A stretch of DNA of 20,865 bases from an uncultured Eubacteriales bacterium. GTDB lineage: Bacteria > Bacillota > Clostridia > Lachnospirales > Lachnospiraceae. Below, in pieces: positions 7,065-13,021 of this stretch. The first letter of the stretch is position 1. The number at the start of each line of letters is the position of its first letter. The position numbers and the translations under genes were made by a program. Below the pieces are notes generated by a model. That model was not told the DNA's origin. It made no database searches and worked only from the letters and a program-made list of their open reading frames with translations. Location: assembly GCA_900545175.1 (NCBI GenBank), contig UQYF01000043.1, forward strand, positions 1 through 20,865, given 5' to 3'.

Positions 7065-7547
7065 ATGAACAGAAAAGTATTATTTATCACGCAGGCAGCA
7101 GTAATAGCAGCTCTTTATGTTGTACTTACACAATTAGCAGCGCTTCTTGGCTTATCAAGCGGTGCAATTCAGGTAAGATTTTCGGAGGCGCTTACTATAC
7201 TGCCTTATTTTATTCCATCCGCTATACCGGGTGTCACGATAGGCTGTTTCTTAGCTAATATACTCACAGCGGGAGCAGCGCTTGATATTGTATTCGGAAC
7301 AATAGCTACACTTATCGGATGTGTAGGTTCGTATCTTTTGAGAAAGCACAAGTGGCTCGTTCCGCTTCCGCCGATTATTGCCAATATGCTCATAGTGCCT
7401 TGGGTGCTTCAGACAGCATATGGCGTGACGGACGCATACTGGTATCTCATGCTTACGGTTGGCGCAGGAGAGGTAATATCCTGTTATATATTCGGAATGC
7501 TTCTTTTATTTGCTCTTGATAAGCATAAGAAAGTGATATTCCGTTAG
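7065..7547 (+). CDS. queT: QueT-family queuosine-precursor transporter (S component)
   Basis: QueT-type proteins are small membrane substrate-binding subunits of ECF transporters that import queuosine precursors such as preQ1 for tRNA modification. The 160-residue protein fits the family in length and hydrophobicity: about five or six membrane segments, with N-terminal TQAAVIAALYVVLTQLAALL, the conserved SGAIQVRFSEALTILPYFIP block, GCFLANILTA, and C-terminal EVISCYIFGMLLLFAL. The preQ1 riboswitch directly upstream independently supports the substrate. Ribosome site AAGGAG 7052-7057. No ECF energizing module or queuosine synthesis gene lies in the window, so it must use a shared ECF module elsewhere (inference). 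It is followed immediately by a 70-bp palindrome. Confidence 0.9.
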   Translation: MNRKVLFITQAAVIAALYVVLTQLAALLGLSSGAIQVRFSEALTILPYFIPSAIPGVTIGCFLANILTAGAALDIVFGTIATLIGCVGSYLLRKHKWLVPLPPIIANMLIVPWVLQTAYGVTDAYWYLMLTVGAGEVISCYIFGMLLLFALDKHKKVIFR

Positions 7548-7617
7548 TGGGACATAGGGGTCTGACACCACTGTCCCAAGAAAATCTGGGACAGTGGTGT
7601 CAGACCCCTATGTCCTA
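7548..7617. repeat. 70-bp near-perfect palindrome, MITE/REP-like
   Basis: Two 31-bp arms (7548-7578 and 7587-7617) are perfectly complementary except for one G-T pair at 7549/7616, with an 8-base loop AGAAAATC. The arms contain GGGACATAGGGGTCTGACAC and its complement, GC-rich against the AT-rich surroundings. It starts one base after the queT stop. There is no T tract and a normal terminator follows, so it is not simply a terminator. Long palindromes of this GGGACA...TGTCCC style occur as REP/MITE elements mobilised by Y1-type transposases (inference from memory); none is encoded here. Confidence 0.85.
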
Positions 7618-7626
7618 GATGAAAAC

Positions 7627-7673
7627 AAAATCCCGGTTTCAATGCATAGCTTTGGCATGAAACCGGGATTTTA
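7627..7673. terminator. Bidirectional terminator between queT and the GNAT gene
   Basis: A 15-bp stem (7627-7641 AAAATCCCGGTTTCA with 7658-7672 TGAAACCGGGATTTT) extends inward by TGC/GCA after a one-base bulge. T-rich sequence follows on both strands. It lies between convergent genes and starts 3 bases past the minus-strand stop at 7676, so it should serve both. Confidence 0.9.
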
Positions 7674-7675
7674 TT

Positions 7676-8284
7676 TTATGAAATGAGTTTAGGAAAAGGT
7701 ATTACTTCGTCCATAAATGGAACATGCGGGCCGATGGTTTTTTCCATATATACCATATCATACCAGCTGCCAAATTTGTAACCGCACTCATGAAGGTGGG
7801 CGCAGATTTTAAAGCCCATATGCTCATGGAAGTGTACGCTTGCCTGTGTCAGATATTCATCCTCGAACTCAGTGTATGCCACACATGCGTAGAGATTTAG
7901 AATGTGCTGCTCTCTTAAAAGCTGTTCCATGATGCCGTACAGTTCACGTCCTATTCCCATGCCGTGGCAGTCATTTGAAAGATATATGGATAGCTCAGCA
8001 CACCATGAATATGCTGCGCGCGGATGAAATGCGTGTGCATATGCGTAGCCGCTTATTCTGCCATTGATGAGAACTGCTATATATGGAAATTTTGTGAGTA
8101 CATCTTCTATGCGGGATGCGAATTCTTCAACGCTTGGAACATCGTATTCATATGTTACCGCAGTATTTTTGACATATGGTTCATATATTTTTAGAAGCTC
8201 TGATGCATCAGATGTGTCGGCTAAACGATAAGTTACATTCGGAATTGCTGATTTGAAAAGGGAATTAAGCTCGTTTTTGTCCAT
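7676..8284 (-). CDS. GNAT acetyltransferase, phosphinothricin acetyltransferase-like
   Basis: GNAT enzymes transfer acetyl from acetyl-CoA to an amine. The 202-residue protein has the family order of the PAT/MnaT subgroup: N-terminal YRLADTSDASELLKIYEPYV, the TAVTYEYDVPSVEEF stretch, GYAYAHAFHPRAAYSWCAE, then the acetyl-CoA loop as HGMGIGRELY (about 107-117) and C-terminal HMGFKICAHLHECGYKFGSWYDMVYMEK cut here only for description. Substrate is likely an amino-acid-like amine (methionine derivatives or a phosphinothricin analogue), but cannot be fixed. Ribosome site AGAAGGA lies just before ATG 8284. It is monocistronic, with its own strong promoter and shared terminator. Confidence 0.88.
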   Translation of the reverse strand: MDKNELNSLFKSAIPNVTYRLADTSDASELLKIYEPYVKNTAVTYEYDVPSVEEFASRIEDVLTKFPYIAVLINGRISGYAYAHAFHPRAAYSWCAELSIYLSNDCHGMGIGRELYGIMEQLLREQHILNLYACVAYTEFEDEYLTQASVHFHEHMGFKICAHLHECGYKFGSWYDMVYMEKTIGPHVPFMDEVIPFPKLIS

Positions 8285-8327
8285 AATTATTGTCCTTCTT
8301 TGATAGCTGTAAGATAAAATTGATTGA

Positions 8328-8356
8328 ATTATAGCACTATATATTAAAGTTGTAAA
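8328..8356 (-). promoter_or_regulatory. Strong promoter of the GNAT gene
   Basis: On the minus strand, TTTACA (8356-8351) and TATAAT (8333-8328) are 17 bases apart, and a TGC lies directly before the -10 (extended -10). The leader to ATG 8284 is about 37 bases. This is the best promoter match in the window. Confidence 0.8.
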
Positions 8357-8404
8357 TTATGAATCAGCGTATACATATGCCTTTTGGGATTTATTTTATA
8401 AAAT

Positions 8405-8448
8405 AAAAGAGAAAAACACTTACCCTGGGTGATGGGGTTTTCTCTTTT
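8405..8448. terminator. Terminator-like hairpin in a divergent region
   Basis: AAAAGAGAAAA (8405-8415) pairs with TTTTCTCTTTT (8438-8448) around a 22-base loop containing CCC and GGGG runs. It overlaps the end of the 18-bp palindrome 8390-8407. Neither flanking gene ends here, so if functional it would end a short unannotated transcript or an araA-direction leader. The stem is A-T rich, so it may be weak. Confidence 0.35.
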
Positions 8449-8481
8449 GCGGGTACCGGGTTTAGGTCAGTTACCTGATGA

Positions 8482-8540
8482 GGTGCGAAGCATCGGTTTT
8501 ATACGAGCAGACAGCGAAGCGGATTGCGAATATTATTGAC
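8482..8540 (+). repeat. Dispersed intergenic repeat A, copy 1
   Basis: This stretch upstream of araA matches 18339-18395 upstream of the XRE gene: shared GAAGCA near the start, TTTTATA, AGCAG, AAGCGGATTGCG (8517-8528) and ATTGAC (8535-8540), in the same order and spacing to within one base. Its first 12 bases, GGTGCGAAGCAT (8482-8493), also recur at 10252-10263. Confidence 0.6.
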
Positions 8541-8566
8541 ACAAGATAGATTAAGCCGACTTTCTC

Positions 8567-8596
8567 TTGCGTATATATCAACTGCGGATGTATAAT
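8567..8596 (+). promoter_or_regulatory. araA promoter with adjacent inverted repeat
   Basis: TTGCGT (8567-8572) and TATAAT (8591-8596) are 18 bases apart. Just downstream, CGGAA...TTCCG (8606-8627) forms a small inverted repeat and TGTAAAAA/ATG occurs twice, a plausible operator position. The arms do not match the known AraR operator, so the regulator is unknown. Confidence 0.6.
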
Positions 8597-8662
8597 ATGC
8601 ATATTCGGAATGTAAAAAAATGTTCCGTGTAAAAATGTATTGGGAAAACAAGGAGGATTACT

Positions 8663-10159
8663 ATGCTGCAAAGCAAAAATTATCATTTTTGGTTCTGTAC
8701 AGGTTCACAGGATTTATATGGCGATGAGTGTCTTAGAAAGGTTGCCGAGCATTCAGCGAAGATTGTTGAAGGGCTTAATGCGTCAGGCATACTTCCATAT
8801 GAAGTGGTCTTAAAGCCAACACTTATCAGTCAGGCTTCAATAAGAAAGACCTTAAATGATGCTAATAATGATGAGTTATGTGCGGGTGTAATTACATGGA
8901 TGCATACATTTTCACCGGCAAAGATGTGGATTATAGGACTTCAGGAGTACAAAAAGCCGCTCTGCCATCTTCACACCCAGTTCAATGAGGAGATTCCTTA
9001 TGACACAATAGATATGGATTTTATGAATGAGAACCAGTCGGCGCATGGCGACAGAGAGTATGGTCATATCGTAAGCAGAATGGGAATAGAGAGAAAGATT
9101 ATAGTCGGTCATTGGGCTAATCAGAATGTCATCAGGCAGCTTGCTTCGTGGATGAGAACTGCGGTAGGTGTTATGGAGTCAAGCCATATAAGAGTATGCC
9201 GTCTGGGTGATAACATGAATAATGTTGCTGTGACAGAGGGAGATAAGGTTGAAGCTCAGATTAAGTTCGGCTGGGAGATTGACCACTATAATGTCAATGA
9301 TGCTGTTGAGTATGTGAATGCGGTTGCAAAGGGCGATGTGGAAGCTCTTGTTGATGAATACTATTCCAAATACAATATTCTCTTAGAGGGAAGAGATGCT
9401 GAAGATTTCAGGCAGAAGGTTGCTGTTCAGGCTCAGATTGAGCTTGGTCTTGAGAAGTTTTTGACAGACGGAGATTATCATGCAGTAGTAACACATTTTG
9501 GCATGCTCGGCGGATTAAAGCAGCTTCCGGGACTTGCAATACAGAGACTTATGGAAAAGGGCTACGGCTTTGGTGCGGAGGGCGACTGGAAAACTGCAGC
9601 CATGGTAAGGCTCATGAAGATAATGACACAGGGAATCAAGGATGCAAAGGGAACCTCTTTTCTTGAAGACTATACATATAATCTTGTCCCGGGCAAGGAA
9701 GGAATACTTGAGGCGCATATGCTTGAGGTATGTCCTACTATAGCAGATGGTGATATTTCTATAAAGGTTCAGCCTCTCACGATGGGCAATCGTGAGGATC
9801 CTGCCAGACTTGTATTTACATCAAAGGAGGGAACAGGTATTGCAGCATCACTTGTTGACCTTGGAAATCGATTCAGACTCATCATCAATGCAGTAGACTG
9901 CAAGCATGTTGAGAAGCCGATGCCAAAGCTTCCTGTTGCAACGAATTTCTGGACACCACAGCCTAATCTTGAGGTTGGTGCGGCTGCATGGATTATGGCT
10001 GGCGGAGCACATCACACAGCATTCAGCTATGATCTTAGCGTGACACAGATGGCAGACTGGGCAGATGCTATGGGAATTGAGAGTGTTGTGATTGATAACA
10101 ATACCAACCTTCGCAATTTCAAGAATGAACTTAGATGGAATTCAATGTATTTTAGATAA
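8663..10159 (+). CDS. araA: L-arabinose isomerase
   Basis: AraA interconverts L-arabinose and L-ribulose, the first step of bacterial arabinose breakdown, using Mn2+ in the cytoplasm. The 498-residue length is typical. The N-terminus FWFCTGSQDLYG, the HTFSPAKMWI and LHTQFN blocks, and the metal-binding residues are all present: E306 (AEGDWKTAAM), E335 (FLEDYTY), H352 (EAHMLEVCP) and H451 (GGAHHTAFS). AGGAGG at 8651-8656 precedes ATG 8663 with good spacing. It stands alone: no araB, araD, araR or sugar transporter is within the window, so the rest of the pathway must be elsewhere. Downstream is a 14-bp inverted repeat. Confidence 0.97.
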   Translation: MLQSKNYHFWFCTGSQDLYGDECLRKVAEHSAKIVEGLNASGILPYEVVLKPTLISQASIRKTLNDANNDELCAGVITWMHTFSPAKMWIIGLQEYKKPLCHLHTQFNEEIPYDTIDMDFMNENQSAHGDREYGHIVSRMGIERKIIVGHWANQNVIRQLASWMRTAVGVMESSHIRVCRLGDNMNNVAVTEGDKVEAQIKFGWEIDHYNVNDAVEYVNAVAKGDVEALVDEYYSKYNILLEGRDAEDFRQKVAVQAQIELGLEKFLTDGDYHAVVTHFGMLGGLKQLPGLAIQRLMEKGYGFGAEGDWKTAAMVRLMKIMTQGIKDAKGTSFLEDYTYNLVPGKEGILEAHMLEVCPTIADGDISIKVQPLTMGNREDPARLVFTSKEGTGIAASLVDLGNRFRLIINAVDCKHVEKPMPKLPVATNFWTPQPNLEVGAAAWIMAGGAHHTAFSYDLSVTQMADWADAMGIESVVIDNNTNLRNFKNELRWNSMYFR

Positions 10160-10193
10160 GAGCCAGAATGATATATAAGCTGGAACATGAATA

Positions 10194-10240
10194 ATGACCA
10201 ATGACATAAGCCTTGAAAAATGCATAATGTCATTGGTCAT
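10194..10240. repeat. 14-bp inverted repeat after araA
   Basis: ATGACCAATGACAT (10194-10207) pairs perfectly with ATGTCATTGGTCAT (10227-10240) around a 19-base loop. It is 34 bases past the araA stop, without a T tract. The segment CAATGACATAAGC (10199-10211) recurs at 18405-18417. It may be an atypical terminator or part of a dispersed repeat. Confidence 0.6.
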
Positions 10241-10315
10241 ATAAATTTAAGGGTGCGAAGCATTCCGCATGGCAAAGATAAACGCCGGGAAATAGATAAT
10301 TAAAAGGAAAATATT

Positions 10316-10987
10316 ATGGTAAGAATATTGTTGGTTGAGGATGATGAGACGATAGTAAGAACATTGAAGGACTTTCTTGAGACGGAAGGCTTCATTGTAG
10401 AGAGCACAGACGGACAGAAAAAGGCATTGGAAATGCTTGAAGTGTCCGATTATGATATGGCACTGCTTGATGTGTCATTAGGGGATGGAAACGGATTTTC
10501 GTTATGTTCGGCAATCAAGAAAAATAAGCAGCTCCCGGTTATTTTTCTGACTGCATCAGGAGATGAATTCAGTGTCGTGACAGGGCTTGATCTTGGAGCG
10601 GATGATTATATTGCAAAGCCGTTCAGACCAAGAGAGCTTGTGTCGAGGATTAACAGTGTGCTTAGAAGATGCGGAAAGAGCCAGAAGCTTTTTGATATAG
10701 ATAATATAAGAGTTGACCTTGATAAAGGAGTGGTCTATAAGAATGGGCAGGATTTGTTCCTGTCGGCACTCGAATACAGACTTCTGCTTGCATTTATAAA
10801 CAGTGATGGCAGGCTTTTGACAAGGAGCAGATTGTTAGAAGAAATATGGGATGTCGCAGGAGATTTTGTGAATGATAACACGCTTACAGTGTATATAAAA
10901 AGACTGCGCGATAAGATTGAGGATAATCCGGCAGAGCCTAAGATTATAGTTACTGTAAGAGGCATGGGATATAAGCTGGGAAAATAG
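10316..10987 (+). CDS. OmpR/PhoB-family response regulator
   Basis: This 223-residue DNA-binding response regulator has an N-terminal receiver with acidic pair E9-D10, phosphoacceptor D52 (ALLDVSLGDGNG), T79 (FLTASG) and K101 (IAKPFRP). A C-terminal winged helix follows (about 125-222) with the signature SALEYRLLLAFINSDGRLLT, then NTLTVYIKRLRDKI and VRGMGYKLGK. AAAGGA precedes ATG 10316. The kinase gene follows within 8-50 bases, so the two are co-transcribed. The neighbouring ABC transporter operon and the BceR-like box at 12075-12088 suggest it activates the transporter when an antimicrobial peptide or similar cell-envelope stress is sensed (inference). No convincing promoter was seen in 10241-10315. 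Confidence 0.93.
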   Translation: MVRILLVEDDETIVRTLKDFLETEGFIVESTDGQKKALEMLEVSDYDMALLDVSLGDGNGFSLCSAIKKNKQLPVIFLTASGDEFSVVTGLDLGADDYIAKPFRPRELVSRINSVLRRCGKSQKLFDIDNIRVDLDKGVVYKNGQDLFLSALEYRLLLAFINSDGRLLTRSRLLEEIWDVAGDFVNDNTLTVYIKRLRDKIEDNPAEPKIIVTVRGMGYKLGK

Positions 10988-11037
10988 TTGAGGTGATGTC
11001 AGGGGAAAATGCCGGTGATGAGTGGGAGGAAGATGAC

Positions 11038-12045
11038 GTGTTAAAAAACAGAGAGATACGAAGACATATTATAATTACAGTTATTATCACGATTATAATA
11101 TGCCTGATGGCATATTTATTCAATATACCGTCTGTCGCAGCAGTGATAATTACTATGCTTCTGTTGTCAGGTCTATGGTTGGCGGATATGATGGTAAGAT
11201 ATAGACATATGGCAGGAATGGCTCATGATATAGACCTAATACTTCATGGAAACGAAAGTAATATGCTTTCGGAATATGAGGAAGGCGATATAAGCATATT
11301 GAGAAACGAGATATCCAAGATGACTATAATGCTAAGACAGCAGGCGGAGCAGCTTGGCGGTGAGAAAGCTAAGCTTGCGGATTCGCTTGCGGATATTTCG
11401 CATCAGATAAGAACGCCGCTCACGTCACTTAATCTTATGTTAGAAGCATTGAAAAATGAGCAGGACGAAGAGAAGAGATTAAGGCTGGTTTTTGATATGA
11501 GAAAGCAGCTTGAGCGGATTGATGGACTTATAGTTTCTCTTTTGCAGCTTGCCAAGATGGATGCGGGCGCTATAACGCTTAAAAAAGGACAGGTAAATCT
11601 GAACGAGCTGGTCTGTGCATCACTGCAGCCGCTTGAGATTATGCTTGAACTTAAGAAGATAGCTGTTAATATAGATGTGAGCGGAAGCTTTGTGGGCGAT
11701 AAGGAGTGGAGCCGTGAAGCGCTTACCAATATTCTTAAGAACTGTATGGAGCATACAAAGGAAGACGGTTCAATAAGAATAACAGGCTGCGACAATGCAG
11801 TACATACAGAGCTTGTGATTGAGGATACAGGTTGTGGTATTGCAGATGATGACCTTCCTCATATATTCGAGCGATTTTATAAAGGAAGCAACAGTAAGAA
11901 TGACAGTTATGGAATAGGTCTTGCACTTGCAAGGGCTATAATTGCAGGGCAGAATGGAACGATTAAGGCTGAAAATGTCAAGGGTACAGATGGAAATACA
12001 TGTGGAGCCAGATTTATAATCAGATTCTATAAAGGGATAGTGTAA
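11038..12045 (+). CDS. Sensor histidine kinase with two membrane helices and almost no extracellular loop
   Basis: The kinase has two hydrophobic helices (about 10-28 and 30-49) separated by only a few residues, so it lacks an outside sensing domain and resembles intramembrane-sensing kinases that work with a transporter. A linker follows to about 110, then the HisKA box DISHQIRTPLTSLNLM (phosphorylated H122) and an HATPase domain with NCMEHTKEDGSI, IEDTGCGIADDDL, IFERFYKG and SYGIGLALARAII. The start is uncertain. ATG 10996 (preceded by GTG 10993) is in frame but its GAGG is only 2 bases away. GTG 11038 has GGGAGGA 7 bases upstream and gives a normal basic N-terminus (LKNREIRRH), so I use it; length 335 aa. 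Terminator directly downstream. Confidence 0.9.
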   Translation: MLKNREIRRHIIITVIITIIICLMAYLFNIPSVAAVIITMLLLSGLWLADMMVRYRHMAGMAHDIDLILHGNESNMLSEYEEGDISILRNEISKMTIMLRQQAEQLGGEKAKLADSLADISHQIRTPLTSLNLMLEALKNEQDEEKRLRLVFDMRKQLERIDGLIVSLLQLAKMDAGAITLKKGQVNLNELVCASLQPLEIMLELKKIAVNIDVSGSFVGDKEWSREALTNILKNCMEHTKEDGSIRITGCDNAVHTELVIEDTGCGIADDDLPHIFERFYKGSNSKNDSYGIGLALARAIIAGQNGTIKAENVKGTDGNTCGARFIIRFYKGIV

Positions 12046-12062
12046 AAGCATGGAATTATATA

Positions 12063-12117
12063 ATTGCAGCTTTGTGACAGATTTGTAATAATACAGTCAC
12101 GAAGCTGTAATTTTTTT
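12063..12117 (+). terminator. Terminator separating the two-component operon from the ABC operon
   Basis: A 16-bp stem with two G-T pairs (12063-12078 with 12096-12111) is followed by T at 12111-12117. It lies 17 bases after the kinase stop and makes the downstream transporter dependent on its own promoter. Its loop and 5' arm contain the candidate regulator box at 12075-12088. Confidence 0.9.
12075..12088 (+). promoter_or_regulatory. Candidate response-regulator box (TNACA-N4-TGTAA type)
   Basis: TGACA-GATT-TGTAA fits, base for base, the TNACA-N4-TGTAA consensus remembered for BceR-type regulators of Firmicutes. It lies upstream of the TATAAT at 12127-12132, centred near -57 of the expected start, a normal activator position, and belongs to the promoter of the ABC operon next to its cognate two-component genes. 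A 14-base motif with 10 fixed bases can occur by chance, so position is the main support. Confidence 0.5.
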
Positions 12118-12126
12118 GATATATAT

Positions 12127-12132
12127 TATAAT
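12127..12132 (+). promoter_or_regulatory. -10 element of the ABC transporter operon
   Basis: A perfect TATAAT lies directly after the kinase-operon terminator. The matching -35 (around 12104-12109, GCTGTA) is very poor, as expected for a promoter needing an activator. A second TATAAT at 12242-12247 is too close to the ribosome site to serve. Confidence 0.5.
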
Positions 12133-12149
12133 TATTCAGAACGCCTTAG

Positions 12150-12201
12150 AATCAGCAAGGCGGATGCGTATAAGCTATATAAGGCAGCTTTGCTGATTTT
12201 T
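12150..12201 (+). terminator. Terminator-like hairpin in the ABC operon leader (possible attenuator)
   Basis: AATCAGCAAGGC (12150-12161) pairs over 12 bp with GCTTTGCTGATT (12187-12198; one G-T pair) around a 25-base loop, ending in five T (12197-12201). It lies about 11 bases after the predicted start and 63 bases before ATG 12265, inside the transporter leader. It could end transcription early unless the operon is induced. Confidence 0.5.
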
Positions 12202-12264
12202 AAGAGACTCGAATAGAGAAGTATCAGTATTGATGAAAAAATATAATGGTTAAGGAGCAGACAG

Positions 12265-12948
12265 ATGGAAATTTTAAGGGTGGAGAATTTAAGAAAGGAA
12301 TACGGCAGGGGAGAAGCGCGTGTGAATGCGCTTGACGGCATTTCTTTTTCGGTGGAAAAGGGTGAGTTTGTGGCGATAATAGGACCTTCCGGGTCAGGAA
12401 AATCAACACTTCTTCATATTCTCGGAGGCGTTGACAGACCGACAGCCGGAAAAGTATTTGTAAACGGAGAGGATGTATATAGGAGAAATGAAGAGCAGCT
12501 TGCGATATTCAGAAGGCGTGAGGTTGGTCTTATATATCAGTTCTATAACCTCATCCCGGTGCTTGATGTTGTGGAGAATATGACACTTCCGGTGCTGATG
12601 GACGGAAGAAAAGTCAATGATGAGAGATTAAATGAGCTGTTAGAGGTGCTTAAGTTAGCCAATAGAAAGCATCATCTTCCGAATGAGCTGTCAGGCGGAC
12701 AGCAGCAGAGAGTGTCGATAGGCAGAGCGCTTATGAATGCACCGTCAGTGATGCTTGCGGATGAACCTACAGGAAACTTAGACTCAAAGAACAGTCAGGA
12801 GATTGTTGAACTTTTAAAGGTGTCTAATAAGAAGTATGAACAGACACTTATAATAATCACGCATGATGAGAATATTGCACTTCAGGCGGACAGGATCATT
12901 GCAATCGAGGACGGAAAAATTACAAGGGATGAACGTACAAGAGGTTAG
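12265..12948 (+). CDS. ABC transporter ATPase (LolD/MacB/BceA-type)
   Basis: This 227-residue nucleotide-binding subunit powers the FtsX-type permease encoded next. Walker A is GPSGSGKST (40-48), the Q-loop is near YQFYNLIPVLDVVENM (91-106), the signature is LSGGQQQRV (142-150), Walker B is VMLADEPTGNLDS (162-174) and the H-loop is IITHDENIA near 200. The sequence type (LGGVDRPTAG, DEPTGNLDS) is that of the MacB/LolD/BceA branch, which exports or dislodges lipids, peptides or antibiotics rather than importing nutrients. Ribosome site TAAGGAG (12251-12257). The permease follows 73 bases later with no terminator. Confidence 0.94.
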   Translation: MEILRVENLRKEYGRGEARVNALDGISFSVEKGEFVAIIGPSGSGKSTLLHILGGVDRPTAGKVFVNGEDVYRRNEEQLAIFRRREVGLIYQFYNLIPVLDVVENMTLPVLMDGRKVNDERLNELLEVLKLANRKHHLPNELSGGQQQRVSIGRALMNAPSVMLADEPTGNLDSKNSQEIVELLKVSNKKYEQTLIIITHDENIALQADRIIAIEDGKITRDERTRG

Positions 12949-13021
12949 CTGATATATCATAGCATTGTGAGGATATATTTATCAAAAAAGAAGTGCGATG
13001 AAATTAAAAATGGAGAATGAT

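Larger units (their letters stand above)
8285..8662. other. 378-base divergent intergenic region between GNAT and araA
   Basis: No gene is supported here. From left to right it holds the GNAT promoter (8328-8356), a perfect 18-bp AT palindrome (8390-8407, TTTATTTTATAAAATAAA), an 11-bp AT-rich terminator-like hairpin (8405-8448), one copy of a dispersed repeat (8482-8540), and the araA promoter (8567-8596) with a small inverted repeat. Confidence 0.7.

Noticed and set aside
7665..8408. Similar GGGATTT-ATTTTAT-rich stretches on either side of the GNAT gene, considered as direct repeats from an insertion
   Set aside because: The left copy is the terminator arm and coding end, the right is an AT palindrome; the likeness is low complexity and has gaps.
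8536..8541. TTGACA within dispersed repeat A as a -35 element
   Set aside because: No -10 hexamer at 15-19 bases in either copy of the repeat.
12242..12247. TATAAT directly before the ABC ATPase gene
   Set aside because: Transcription would start within the ribosome site, leaving no leader; the TATAAT at 12127 is better placed.
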